Below the pieces are notes generated by a model. The model did not search any database. It worked only from the letters and a program-made list of their open reading frames with translations, and was not told the origin of the DNA. This document shows positions 8,011-15,885 of a stretch of 52,188 nt of DNA, piece after piece. Both the position numbers and the translations under genes were made by a program. Origin of the DNA: Amycolatopsis orientalis DSM 43388 (GTDB taxonomy: Bacteria; Actinomycetota; Actinomycetes; Mycobacteriales; Pseudonocardiaceae). Location: contig NZ_ASXG01000005.1 of NCBI RefSeq assembly GCF_000411975.1, positions 1 through 52,188 of the forward strand, written 5' to 3'. The first letter of the stretch is position 1, and each line of letters opens with the position of its first letter.

Positions 8011-8918
8011 TTGCCCTCCGGAAGCAGGAAAGACTTGCGCCAGAACGGTTTCCCGGGCAGCCCGACCAGGCCGGACTCCTGCAGGAACGGCATGATCTTC
8101 TCCCCGGCCCACGCGATCGTCGCGCGCCAGTGCGGGTTGTTCAGCGCCGTCTCGACGCCCTCGCGCGGCCGGATCCCGACCGCCTTGTAGACGTTCGGGT
8201 TGATGAACGCGCGCGTCACGAAGTACGAGATCAGCGCGATGCTGAACTGCTGGTAGGCGATCTCCGCGCGGCCGAGCTTCGCCATGCCGCGGGTGACTTC
8301 CTCGCGGGCGAAGGTGACGTGCCGCGCCTCTTCCAGCACGTGGATCCGGTTGACCATCCGCACCAGCGGCTGGATCTGGTCGTCGTTCATCTGCTCGCGC
8401 TGCAGCCGGTCGAGCACCTCCTCGGCCACCAGGATCGCGCCGTAGCGCGCCGGGCCGTAGGAAATCGTCGGCATCAGCTTCGCGACCTGCCGCAGCACCG
8501 GCACCGGACCGTAGGTCGGGCAGCCGATCCGCGCGGACATCCGCGCGAACATCGTCGAGTGCCGGCATTCGTCGGCGATCTCGGTGAGCGCGAACTGCGC
8601 GTGCGCCGTCGTCGGGTCCTGCTCGTAGACCTCCTTGAGCAGCATCTGCATCAGGAGGATCTCGAACCACAGCCCGGTGGTCGCGATGCTGGCCATCTCG
8701 TGCTTGCCCAGCTCGATCCGCTGCTCCGGGCTCAGCCGGTCCCACAGCGGAGTGCCGTAGAGCGAAGAACGCTCCGGCAGGATGTACCGCTTGCCCTCGA
8801 CGAGCGGCGCGTCCCAGTCGATGTCGACATCCGGGTCGTAGAACTTGTTCGCCGCCGACTTCAGCAACCGCTGTGCCGTCGTCTCCCGGTCGGTCACCTT
8901 CAGCGTCCGCGTCATCAT
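8007..8918 (-). CDS. Diiron oxygenase, AurF/ferritin-like
   Basis: A 303-aa all-helical protein with the carboxylate/histidine motifs of AurF-type and related diiron enzymes: E(x)3ECRH (in LTEIADECRHSTMFAR, about 108-123) and EEARHVTFARE near 205-215. Such enzymes activate oxygen for N-oxygenation, hydroxylation or desaturation. The substrate is not readable here. ATG-ATG at 8918/8915 follows GGAAGGGG; I take the first. It starts an operon (oxygenase, mini-gene repeats, hydrolase) and diverges from a TetR gene with a palindrome in the gap, so it is likely repressed by that TetR. Confidence 0.82.
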   Translation of the reverse strand: MMTRTLKVTDRETTAQRLLKSAANKFYDPDVDIDWDAPLVEGKRYILPERSSLYGTPLWDRLSPEQRIELGKHEMASIATTGLWFEILLMQMLLKEVYEQDPTTAHAQFALTEIADECRHSTMFARMSARIGCPTYGPVPVLRQVAKLMPTISYGPARYGAILVAEEVLDRLQREQMNDDQIQPLVRMVNRIHVLEEARHVTFAREEVTRGMAKLGRAEIAYQQFSIALISYFVTRAFINPNVYKAVGIRPREGVETALNNPHWRATIAWAGEKIMPFLQESGLVGLPGKPFWRKSFLLPEGK

Positions 8919-8995
8919 CAGCCCCTTCCAGCGCCTGACTCGCCGTTGAATCGAGAAGCCGCGTCCCCGCCTGCCCCCACGAACATGTAACCCGT

Positions 8996-9008
8996 GGTAA
9001 CAGTTACC
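8996..9008. promoter_or_regulatory. Palindromic operator between diiron oxygenase and tetR
   Basis: GGTAAC-A-GTTACC is a perfect inverted repeat at 8996-9008. Further half-sites flank it: TGTAACC at about 8986-8992 and GGTAGC at 9012-9017. The TTACCT at 9005-9010, seven nt before the ATG at 9018, would serve as a -10 box for a leaderless tetR transcript. A bound regulator would then block its own promoter and probably the divergent oxygenase promoter. Confidence 0.6.
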
Positions 9009-9017
9009 TCTGGTAGC

Positions 9018-9812
9018 ATGACCCCCGTGATCGAACGTGTCAAGCGCTCCAGCAAGCAGTCCGGCAAGCAGGCGGCCGACACCGAGACGGGCTCCGGCGG
9101 CACCGGGGACGCCCGCCGCGATCGCTGGCGCAAGCACCGGATCGCCCGCCGCGCGGAGTTCGTCGAAGCGGCGCTGCGCGCGCTCGACGCGCACGGTCCA
9201 GAGCTCGGCATGGAGGACGTCGCGGCGGAAGCCGGCGTCACGAAACCCGTGCTGTACCGGCATTTCGAGGACAAGGCCGACCTATACGTCGCGCTCGGCC
9301 AGCGCGGCACGGAGATCCTTTTCGAGCGGCTGATCCCGGCGATCAACGCGGAGCTCGCGCCGGTCCCGCGGATCCGGATGGCGCTCGACGCGTTCTTCGG
9401 CGTCATCGAAGAGCACCCGAACCTGTACCGCTTGCTGGCACACGGCGGGCTGCCGGGCAAAACCGCCGATTCGGACGTCGTCGCGGAGGACAAGGAGGTC
9501 ATCGCCACCGCGCTGACCGCCCTGCTCGGCGACTACATGCGGATGTTCAACATGGACTCCGGCGCGGCCGAACCGTGGGCGCACGGGATCGTCGGCATGG
9601 TCCAGAGCACCGGCGAATGGTGGCTGGACCGGCGCTCGATGGGCCGCGATTCGGTGGTCGAGTACCTCACCCAGATCATCTGGGCGGCGATCGACGGGCT
9701 GACCCGCCAGCAGGGCGTGGTGATCGACCCGAACCTGCCGCTCGAGGAGAACAAGGTCGTCCAGCTCGGACGCACCGAGAACGACACCGCCGCCGGCAAC
9801 GAGGCCGGCTGA
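9018..9812 (+). CDS. TetR-family regulator of the diiron oxygenase module
   Basis: A 264-aa TetR protein. After a basic lead of about 40 residues comes the helix-turn-helix: RRAEFVEAALRALDAHG, then EDVAAEAGVTKPVLYRHFED ending about residue 88. The C-terminal ligand domain has the length usual for the TetR_C type. The ATG at 9018 has no ribosome site but lies 7 nt after a TTACCT box, so it is probably leaderless. A GTG at 8994 would put the start inside the operator and is less likely. The DUF4873 gene follows 14 nt downstream. The divergent layout points to control of the oxygenase-hydrolase operon; the effector is unknown. Confidence 0.9.
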   Translation: MTPVIERVKRSSKQSGKQAADTETGSGGTGDARRDRWRKHRIARRAEFVEAALRALDAHGPELGMEDVAAEAGVTKPVLYRHFEDKADLYVALGQRGTEILFERLIPAINAELAPVPRIRMALDAFFGVIEEHPNLYRLLAHGGLPGKTADSDVVAEDKEVIATALTALLGDYMRMFNMDSGAAEPWAHGIVGMVQSTGEWWLDRRSMGRDSVVEYLTQIIWAAIDGLTRQQGVVIDPNLPLEENKVVQLGRTENDTAAGNEAG

Positions 9813-9826
9813 CGAGAGGACCCCGG

Positions 9827-10147
9827 ATGAGCGACGAAGACGGCTACACCGGCTCGGCGACGCTGGTCGTCGACGGCACGGAAATCGCCGCGGACGTCGA
9901 TCTGCGCGGCTATTTCCAGCCGATCGACGGTTATTACCACTGGTACGGCCGCGTCGCCGCGAACCCGGAGCTGGCCGAGGCGATCGGGGGGCGCAAGAAG
10001 GCGTGCGAGGTGCGGATCGGCGAGCACCGGTCCGAGGGCGAGCTGTCCGATCCGGATCCGTGGGGCCGCTACCGGCTCACCGGCACGTCCACGCCGCCGT
10101 TCTCGGTCCCGAAGACGCTGGCCGAAGTCGAGGAAGCCACCGCCTGA
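9827..10147 (+). CDS. DUF4873-like small protein
   Basis: A 106-aa soluble protein with the pattern I associate with DUF4873: YTGSATLVVDGTEI near the start, a central HWYGRVAAN, and a PWGRYRLTGTSTPPF segment near 85-98. The family also occurs fused to flavin monooxygenases, so a role as an accessory domain to an oxygenase is plausible, and this copy sits in the same module as a diiron oxygenase. AGAGGA lies upstream of the ATG, 14 nt after the tetR stop, so the two form an operon. A terminator hairpin follows at 10163. No catalytic residue can be named. Confidence 0.72.
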   Translation: MSDEDGYTGSATLVVDGTEIAADVDLRGYFQPIDGYYHWYGRVAANPELAEAIGGRKKACEVRIGEHRSEGELSDPDPWGRYRLTGTSTPPFSVPKTLAEVEEATA

Positions 10148-10162
10148 CCCACCCGCTGACCA

Positions 10163-10205
10163 CGCGAAAGGCCGCCCCGGAGAGCGCCCGGAGCGGCCTT
10201 TCGCG
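10163..10205. terminator. Bidirectional terminator hairpin
   Basis: CGCGAAAGGCCG (10163-10174) pairs perfectly with CGGCCTTTCGCG (10194-10205). It lies between the convergent DUF4873 and DUF3107 genes and has AAA/TTT runs inside the stem, so it can serve both strands. Confidence 0.75.
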
Positions 10206-10215
10206 TACGGCTGTA

Positions 10216-10446
10216 TCAGTCGCCGACGCCGAACCCGACCTTGCGGACGTCGGACGGGGCGATCTCGACGTACGCGATGCGGTCGGACGGGACCAGGTAC
10301 TTGCGGCCCTTCTCGTCGTTGAGGCGGAAGAGCCCGTCACCGGCCGTCAGCGCCTCGGCGACCAGTTTCTCCACCTCGTCGGGAGTCTGGCCACTGGACA
10401 CCACCAGCTCGCGCGGCGTGTCCTTGATGCCGATCTTGACCTCCAC
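10216..10446 (-). CDS. DUF3107 protein (TB9.4-type)
   Basis: A 76-aa protein that matches the small DUF3107 family of actinobacteria from end to end. It opens MEVKIGIKDTPREL, has helix DEVEKLVAEALTAGD, and ends with RIAYVEIAPSDVRKVGFG. In M. tuberculosis the homologue is the TB9.4 antigen (Rv3208A, by recall), also placed between the TetR gene and the helicase. The GTG at 10446 is chosen because GGAGG sits 7 nt upstream; the longer reading adds sequence unlike the family. Biochemical role unknown. Confidence 0.92.
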   Translation of the reverse strand: MEVKIGIKDTPRELVVSSGQTPDEVEKLVAEALTAGDGLFRLNDEKGRKYLVPSDRIAYVEIAPSDVRKVGFGVGD

Positions 10447-10549
10447 GTGGGACCTCCGCTGGAAACTCGTTGTGACTACGCCCGGCAAGGCTAACCGAAG
10501 CGGGCCGCCGCGGTGGCGTGCGACCGGAAGGTGACTCGCGACCACTCGC

Positions 10550-11242
10550 TCAGCCCAGCCCCAGCGCCTGCATGCGCTTGGTGTGCCCTTGCTGCAACCG
10601 GCGGAACAGCGCGCCGATTCCCGCGAGATCGCCGGACCCGGCGATGATCAGCTCGGCCAGCCCGTCGCGTTCGGCCACCACGTACTGCGCCTGGGTGAGC
10701 GCCTCGCCGAGCAGCCGCCGCCCCCACAGCGCGAGCTTGTCGCGTGCCTTCGGGTCGGCCTTGATCCCGGCCGCGACTTCGCGTTCGGCGAACGCCGAAT
10801 GCCCGGTGTCGGCGAGCACCGTCAGCACCAGGTCCTTGGTCTCCGGGTCCAGCCAGTTGGCGACCTCGCGGTAGAGGTCGGCCGCGAGCCCGTCCCCGAC
10901 GTACGCCTTGACCAGCGACTCCAGCCACGATTTGGGCCGGGTAGAGGCGTGCCAGGCGTCCACTTGGGACACGAAGGGGGCCATCGCGTCCTCGACCGCG
11001 ACGCCGTTCGCGGCCAGATGCTTCGAAAGCAGATCGAGGTGCCCGATCTCGGCGGCCGCCATCGAGGCGAGCGCGGCGCGGCCGGCGAGCGTCGGCGCGC
11101 TGCGGGCGTCCTCGGCCATCCGGTCGAACGCGGACAGTTCCAGGTAGGCGATCACGCCGAGCAGGTCGACGACGCCTTCGCTGATCGTGGGCGGGGATAC
11201 GGCGGACGCCGCGGGCGCGGCGGCTTCGGCGGGGTCGGTCAC
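10550..11242 (-). CDS. Ferritin-like fold protein (Rv3210c-type)
   Basis: A 230-aa mostly helical protein of the ferritin-like group. Candidate metal or structural residues lie in [14 protein letters not shown] (about 35-48), [15 protein letters not shown] (about 60-75) and [12 protein letters not shown] (about 150). The family is conserved beside the DEAD-box helicase in actinobacteria and is sometimes annotated as tRNA-modifying MiaE-like; I see no basis to claim that here. The GTG at 11242 lies 7 nt after a TACCCT box, so a leaderless start is likely. The helicase gene is divergent, so the 330-bp gap carries promoters for both. Confidence 0.8.
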   Translation of the reverse strand: MTDPAEAAAPAASAVSPPTISEGVVDLLGVIAYLELSAFDRMAEDARSAPTLAGRAALASMAAAEIGHLDLLSKHLAANGVAVEDAMAPFVSQVDAWHASTRPKSWLESLVKAYVGDGLAADLYREVANWLDPETKDLVLTVLADTGHSAFAEREVAAGIKADPKARDKLALWGRRLLGEALTQAQYVVAERDGLAELIIAGSGDLAGIGALFRRLQQGHTKRMQALGLG

Positions 11243-11570
11243 GGCGACGAGGGTATCGCCGAACCGCAGGCCCGTGCCGCGAAGAGACCGATCCCACGCC
11301 GCGCCGCCGCTCCCGGTATTCCCCGGAAAAGACCTGACCAGGTACACTGCGAATGGATCAACAGAAGCTTCGCCGCACCGGCCCCCCTTTTTCCGAGAGG
11401 TCCCAGGAGCGGCGGGAACCAGGCGAGCGGCCGGTGCCACCAGGGCGACCGGAGTTCGCCGCAAGTGTGCGTGCACGCCTCCCAGCGGCATTCCCGGGAG
11501 GGCGGCTCCGGCACCACTGGCCTCCGCTGAAGAGGCCGCGGTGCGAGTCAGGCCCCCGGTCGAGTGTCGA
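11243..11570. other. Divergent promoter and long helicase leader region
   Basis: This gap holds a TACCCT box (11250-11255, minus strand) for the leaderless ferritin-like gene. On the plus strand, TACACT at 11343-11348 could be a -10 box for the helicase, with only a weak -35. From there the leader would be more than 200 nt long and rich in C and G runs. No supported gene is seen inside. Long leaders are common on cold- or stress-controlled RNA helicase genes, so RNA-level control is possible. Confidence 0.45.
11250..11255 (-). promoter_or_regulatory. -10 box for leaderless ferritin-like gene
   Basis: TACCCT on the minus strand ends 7 nt before the GTG at 11242, which puts the expected transcript start at or beside the start codon. 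Confidence 0.4.
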
Positions 11571-13331
11571 GTGACAACCGGCCTGTGCGCGCTGGTCACG
11601 AGAGAGGCGATCACCCTGACCGCAGAACAGTCCACAACCGAACAGACCGAAACCGCGCAGACCACCGCCGCTGTCGCCCTCGAGCACAGCGAAAACGGAC
11701 CGGCCGCGCTGGACACGTCGCACCCGCTGCAGGCCGGTGCCCCGGTGACCGAGGAGTCGCCGACGTTCGCGTCGTTCGGAGTGAAACCCGAAATCGTCAA
11801 AGCGCTCGAGGAAGCGGGCATCGAGCGCACCTTCGCCATCCAGGCGCTGACCCTGCCGCTCGCCATGGCCGGCGACGACCTCATCGGCCAGGCCCGCACC
11901 GGCATGGGCAAGACGCTCGGCTTCGGCGTCCCGCTGCTGCACCGCGTGCAGGTGCCCGGCGACGGCACCCCGCAGGTGCTGGTCGTGGTGCCCACGCGCG
12001 AGCTGTGCATCCAGGTCGCGAACGACCTGAAGGGCGCGGGCAAGCACCTCGGCATCCGCACGCTGGCGATTTACGGCGGACGGCCGTACGAGCCGCAGAT
12101 CGAGGCGCTGCGCAAGGGCGTCGACGTCGTCATCGGCACGCCGGGCCGGCTCCTCGACCTCGCCGAACAGCAGCACCTGGTGCTCGGCAAGATCCGCGGG
12201 CTCGTCCTCGACGAGGCCGACGAGATGCTGGACCTCGGCTTCCTGCCGGACATCGAGCGGATTCTCCGGATGGTGCCGGACGAGCGGCAGACGATGCTGT
12301 TCTCCGCCACGATGCCGGGCCCGATCATCACGCTCGCGCGGACGTTCCTGAACCAGCCCACGCACATCCGGGCCGAGGAGAACGACGCGGGCGCGGTGCA
12401 CGAGCGCACGGCGCAGTTCGTCTACCGGGCGCACTCGATGGACAAGACGGAGCTGATCGCGCGGGCGCTGCAGGCCGAGGGCCGCGGGCTCACGATGATC
12501 TTCAGCCGCACCAAGCGCACCGCCCAGAAGGTGGCCGACGACCTGGTGGAACGCGGTTTCGCCGCGGCCGCGGTGCACGGCGACCTCGGTCAGGGCGCGC
12601 GCGAGCAGGCGCTGCGCGCGTTCCGCTCGGGCAAGGTCGACGTGCTGGTGGCGACCGACGTCGCGGCGCGCGGCATCGACATCGACGACGTCACGCACGT
12701 GATCAACTACCAGTGCCCGGAGGACGAGAAGACCTACGTGCACCGCATCGGCCGCACCGGCCGCGCGGGCCGCACCGGCGTCGCGATCACCCTGGTCGAC
12801 TGGGACGAGGAACCGCGCTGGAAGCTGATCTCGGACACGCTGGGCCTCGACCTGGCGGAGCCGGTGGAGACGTACTCGTCGTCGCCGCACCTGTTCAGCG
12901 ACCTGGGCATTCCGGAGGGCACGAAGGGCCGCCTGCCGCTGTCGAAGCGCACGCGAGCCGGTCTGTCCGCGGAAAAGGAAGAGGACCTGGGCGGCAAGCG
13001 CCGAGGCCGCCGCGGTCCCGCCGCCGGTTCTTCGGACGAGGAAGCCCCGCGCAAGCGCAACCGGGCCCCGCGCAAGCGAACCCGCGGTGGCGCCCGCGCC
13101 GCGGCGGCCGTCGAAGCCGCGGACGCCGCCGCGTCGTCCCCGTCCGACCAGCAGGAAGAGCGCCCCCGGACCCGCCGCCGCACCCGCTCGGGAGCCGACG
13201 CGACCGGCCCGGCGACCTCCACCGGCAACGCGACCCCCGCGACGACGTCCGACTCCGGAGAAACCTCGGAACGCCCGGCCCGCCGCCGCCGTCGCCGCCG
13301 TTCGTCTGATACACCTGCGTCGGCAGACTGA
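11571..13331 (+). CDS. rhlE: DEAD-box ATP-dependent RNA helicase, RhlE-like
   Basis: About 586 aa with all DEAD-box motifs in order: Q motif (FASFGV...AIQ), Walker [26 protein letters not shown] in [13 protein letters not shown] in [24 protein letters not shown] and [14 protein letters not shown] basic C-terminal tail of about 140 residues, rich in RKR and alanine, probably binds RNA. It would unwind structured RNA in ribosome assembly or mRNA decay. The exact start is unsure: GTG at 11571 has no ribosome site, whereas a CTG at about 11619 lies 8 nt after GAGAGAGG. The PQQ-like gene follows after 23 nt on the same strand, matching the Rv3211-Rv3212 order I recall. Confidence 0.93.
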   Translation: MTTGLCALVTREAITLTAEQSTTEQTETAQTTAAVALEHSENGPAALDTSHPLQAGAPVTEESPTFASFGVKPEIVKALEEAGIERTFAIQALTLPLAMAGDDLIGQARTGMGKTLGFGVPLLHRVQVPGDGTPQVLVVVPTRELCIQVANDLKGAGKHLGIRTLAIYGGRPYEPQIEALRKGVDVVIGTPGRLLDLAEQQHLVLGKIRGLVLDEADEMLDLGFLPDIERILRMVPDERQTMLFSATMPGPIITLARTFLNQPTHIRAEENDAGAVHERTAQFVYRAHSMDKTELIARALQAEGRGLTMIFSRTKRTAQKVADDLVERGFAAAAVHGDLGQGAREQALRAFRSGKVDVLVATDVAARGIDIDDVTHVINYQCPEDEKTYVHRIGRTGRAGRTGVAITLVDWDEEPRWKLISDTLGLDLAEPVETYSSSPHLFSDLGIPEGTKGRLPLSKRTRAGLSAEKEEDLGGKRRGRRGPAAGSSDEEAPRKRNRAPRKRTRGGARAAAAVEAADAAASSPSDQQEERPRTRRRTRSGADATGPATSTGNATPATTSDSGETSERPARRRRRRRSSDTPASAD

Positions 13332-13354
13332 GCGACACACCGGGAGTCAGTTAC

Positions 13355-15880
13355 GTGAACGACCACGGGAACGGCACCGACGAAACGCCCCCCGAACCCG
13401 GATCGAACGTAGCGGGCACTCCCGACGAACGCCCCCGGCCGGATATTCCGGCCGGGGCATCCCTTTCGGATGGGTCGGCTCCGGAAGAGTCGGCTTCCCC
13501 TGACCGGGACGCGGTTTCGTCGTCTTCGGATGCTGGTGTGCCGACTTCCGGTGGGTCGACGGACAAGGCTTCTGATTCGGCGGACCGGCCTGCTGGCGAC
13601 TCCGCTTCCGGCACGTCGCCCGTTTCGGGTGCGCGGGGCGCGGGCTCCGTCGCGACCGCCTCGGGCGATTCCCGCGAGCACACCCCCGCCACGCCGCCCA
13701 CTCCCGGCGCGCAAGACGCAGGCCCCGCCTCGCCCGCCTCGGGCAGTTCTCGCGAGCACGCCCCTGCCACGCCGCCCACTCCCCGTCCGCAGGACACAGG
13801 CCCCGCCTCGCCCGCCTCCGGCGATTCCCGCGAGCACACCCCCGCCACGCCGCCCACGCCCCGTCCACAAGACGCAGGCCCCATCTCGCCCGCCCCGGGC
13901 AATTCCGGCGAGCACACCCCTGGCACGACCCCCGCTCCCGGTCCACAAGACCCAGACTCCGTCTCGCCCGCCCCAGGCAGGCCCGGCGAGCACGCCCCCG
14001 CCACGCCCACCCCGGGCAATTCCCGCGAGCACACCCCCGCCGCACCGCCCACGCCTGACTCGCCGACCGCCGACCCGGTCGCGCGACCTGGCGGAGCGGC
14101 TTCTGCCGAGCCCCACGGGCCGTACGCGGCAACATCCGGCACTGACGGGAACACTTCCGCCTCGTCGGCCCTGCCCAGCCCGGAGAACGCGGATCCGGCC
14201 GCTGAAGGCACTGTCTTCGAACCGGTCAAGTCCTCCCTGGACTCCCCCTCGACAGCCCCTGGCCCCGCCGAAAGCAGCGCCATCGCGTCGCCAGTCGCGG
14301 AAAACACTTCCGCAGGCCCCGCCGGCCGTGCGGAGACCACGCCCGCCGCGTCGGCCCTCCACCGCACGGAGACCGCCGAAAACACTCCCGCCGGCCCGGT
14401 CAAGCCCTCCGCGGACACCCCAACCCCCGCCGGAAGCAGCGCCACCGCAGCGGCCCTCCCTGGCGTGCCTGCCGAAGACCCGACCGTCGCGAAGGCTGGC
14501 CGCCATGCCGCCGTCCCGCCGGTCACGGCTGAGGAACAAACCGGCCCGATCGCGCGCGTCACCGACGAACCGGCCGGAGTCAGCAGCACTGCCGCCGGGT
14601 CGTATGGTTCCGAAAACCTCCTTCCCCGCCCGTCCGCGGCGGATTCCGTTGCGCCGCCGGGGAAAGCTCGCCGTTCGCCGTGGAATCGCGGGCGGGACCG
14701 GCTGATCGCGGGGGCGATCGTCGTCGTGGTCGCGGTGGTCGCCGCGATCGTCGCCGCCACCAGCGACAACCTGCACACCAGCCGCGCGCTGGCCGCTCCG
14801 CCGCCCGCGCTCCCCGCGCCGCCGAACGCCGTGCCCGGGTCGATGACGCAGCTGTGGCAGGCCCCGAGTTCGGCGACCCCGATCCCGATCGGACAGTCCG
14901 ACACCGTCACCACGGCGGACGGCAGCGAGGTCGCCGGTCGTGATCCGCTCACCGGGCAGATCCGCTGGCACTACACCCGCGAAAACCTGCAACTGTGCAC
15001 TGTGGACACCGCGTGGGGCAGGGTGAACGCGGTGTACCACAAGAGCATGGGCTGCAGCGAGGTCACCCAGCTCGACCCGGCCACCGGCCGGATCACCGCT
15101 CAGCGCAACGGCGACGCCGAACTCGGCACCCGCCTGGTCAGCGACGGCAGCCACGTCACGACCACCGGCAAACATCTCCTCGACACGTGGCGCGACGATC
15201 TCGTGAAGAGCATGGAGTACGGCAAGGTCCCGTTCCTGCAAAACGCGAACAAACAGCCCCGCCCCAACTGCACCTACGGCACGGTAGCAGCCGCCGCCGA
15301 CAAAATCGGCGTGATCGAACGCTGCCCCGGCGACCGCACGGACCGCCTGACCGTCTACAAGGCGACCGCCGAACACGAGGACGAACCGAAGGTCACCTAC
15401 ACCGCCCTGCTGGCCGGGAAGCGGGCCAGGGTGATCGCCATGTCGGGCGACCTCACCGGAGTGCTGCTGCCGGACCAGAAGCTGTACGTCGTCTACGGCG
15501 CGGACGGTACGCAAAAAGCCGCGTACCCCATGGATCTCCCCGCTTCGGACACGGCGAACGATCCGGTCGGCGGCACCGAAGCGACCACCCGCACGGCGGC
15601 GGGAATCTACTGGTACAGCGGCTCCAAAACCGTTGCCCTGTCCCGAGACGACCTGTCTCCCCGCTGGACCCTGGACGGCACGCTCGGCCCCGGAATCACC
15701 TTCGCGTCCCAGCTGGTAGTGCCCATCCGCGGCGGCCTGGCGGTGCTGGACGAAACGAACGGCGCGACGCTACGGACAGTCGGCGTCGACCGGGGCTCCT
15801 ATACCGGCCCCGTCCGCCTCACCGCGCTGGGCCCGGTGCTGCTGGAACAACGCGGCCCGAACGTCGCCGCCCTGCGCTAG
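13355..15880 (+). CDS. Repeat-bearing single-pass protein with PQQ-like outer domain (Rv3212-type)
   Basis: An 841-aa protein in three parts. Residues 1-440 are disordered and rich in Pro, Ala, Thr and Ser, with about five tandem 26-residue repeats (consensus SREHTPATPPTP..QDAGP) at about 100-235. One membrane segment follows near 449-468. The rest (about 480-841) is an outer domain with repeated strand patterns of a PQQ-like beta-propeller (for example EVAGRDPLTGQIRWHY). The GTG at 13355 has GGGAG upstream. It follows the helicase gene. I recall the mycobacterial counterpart as about half this size, so the N-terminal repeats look like a lineage-specific expansion. Function unknown; a surface sensor or envelope scaffold is possible. 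Confidence 0.82.
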   Translation: MNDHGNGTDETPPEPGSNVAGTPDERPRPDIPAGASLSDGSAPEESASPDRDAVSSSSDAGVPTSGGSTDKASDSADRPAGDSASGTSPVSGARGAGSVATASGDSREHTPATPPTPGAQDAGPASPASGSSREHAPATPPTPRPQDTGPASPASGDSREHTPATPPTPRPQDAGPISPAPGNSGEHTPGTTPAPGPQDPDSVSPAPGRPGEHAPATPTPGNSREHTPAAPPTPDSPTADPVARPGGAASAEPHGPYAATSGTDGNTSASSALPSPENADPAAEGTVFEPVKSSLDSPSTAPGPAESSAIASPVAENTSAGPAGRAETTPAASALHRTETAENTPAGPVKPSADTPTPAGSSATAAALPGVPAEDPTVAKAGRHAAVPPVTAEEQTGPIARVTDEPAGVSSTAAGSYGSENLLPRPSAADSVAPPGKARRSPWNRGRDRLIAGAIVVVVAVVAAIVAATSDNLHTSRALAAPPPALPAPPNAVPGSMTQLWQAPSSATPIPIGQSDTVTTADGSEVAGRDPLTGQIRWHYTRENLQLCTVDTAWGRVNAVYHKSMGCSEVTQLDPATGRITAQRNGDAELGTRLVSDGSHVTTTGKHLLDTWRDDLVKSMEYGKVPFLQNANKQPRPNCTYGTVAAAADKIGVIERCPGDRTDRLTVYKATAEHEDEPKVTYTALLAGKRARVIAMSGDLTGVLLPDQKLYVVYGADGTQKAAYPMDLPASDTANDPVGGTEATTRTAAGIYWYSGSKTVALSRDDLSPRWTLDGTLGPGITFASQLVVPIRGGLAVLDETNGATLRTVGVDRGSYTGPVRLTALGPVLLEQRGPNVAALR
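13651..14060 (+). repeat. 78-bp in-frame tandem repeats
   Basis: The GCGAGCACACC-centred unit recurs every 78 bp (for example ending at 13680 and 13758), with later copies diverging. It encodes the 26-residue Pro/Thr-rich repeats of the protein at 13355-15880 and keeps frame throughout. Confidence 0.85.
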
Positions 15881-15885
15881 CTGGC

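Noticed and set aside
12734..15514. Very long open frame on the minus strand across the helicase and PQQ-like genes
   Set aside because: It is antisense to two well-supported genes, has Gly/Arg-rich shadow composition and no recognisable domain. GC-rich DNA often leaves such open frames.
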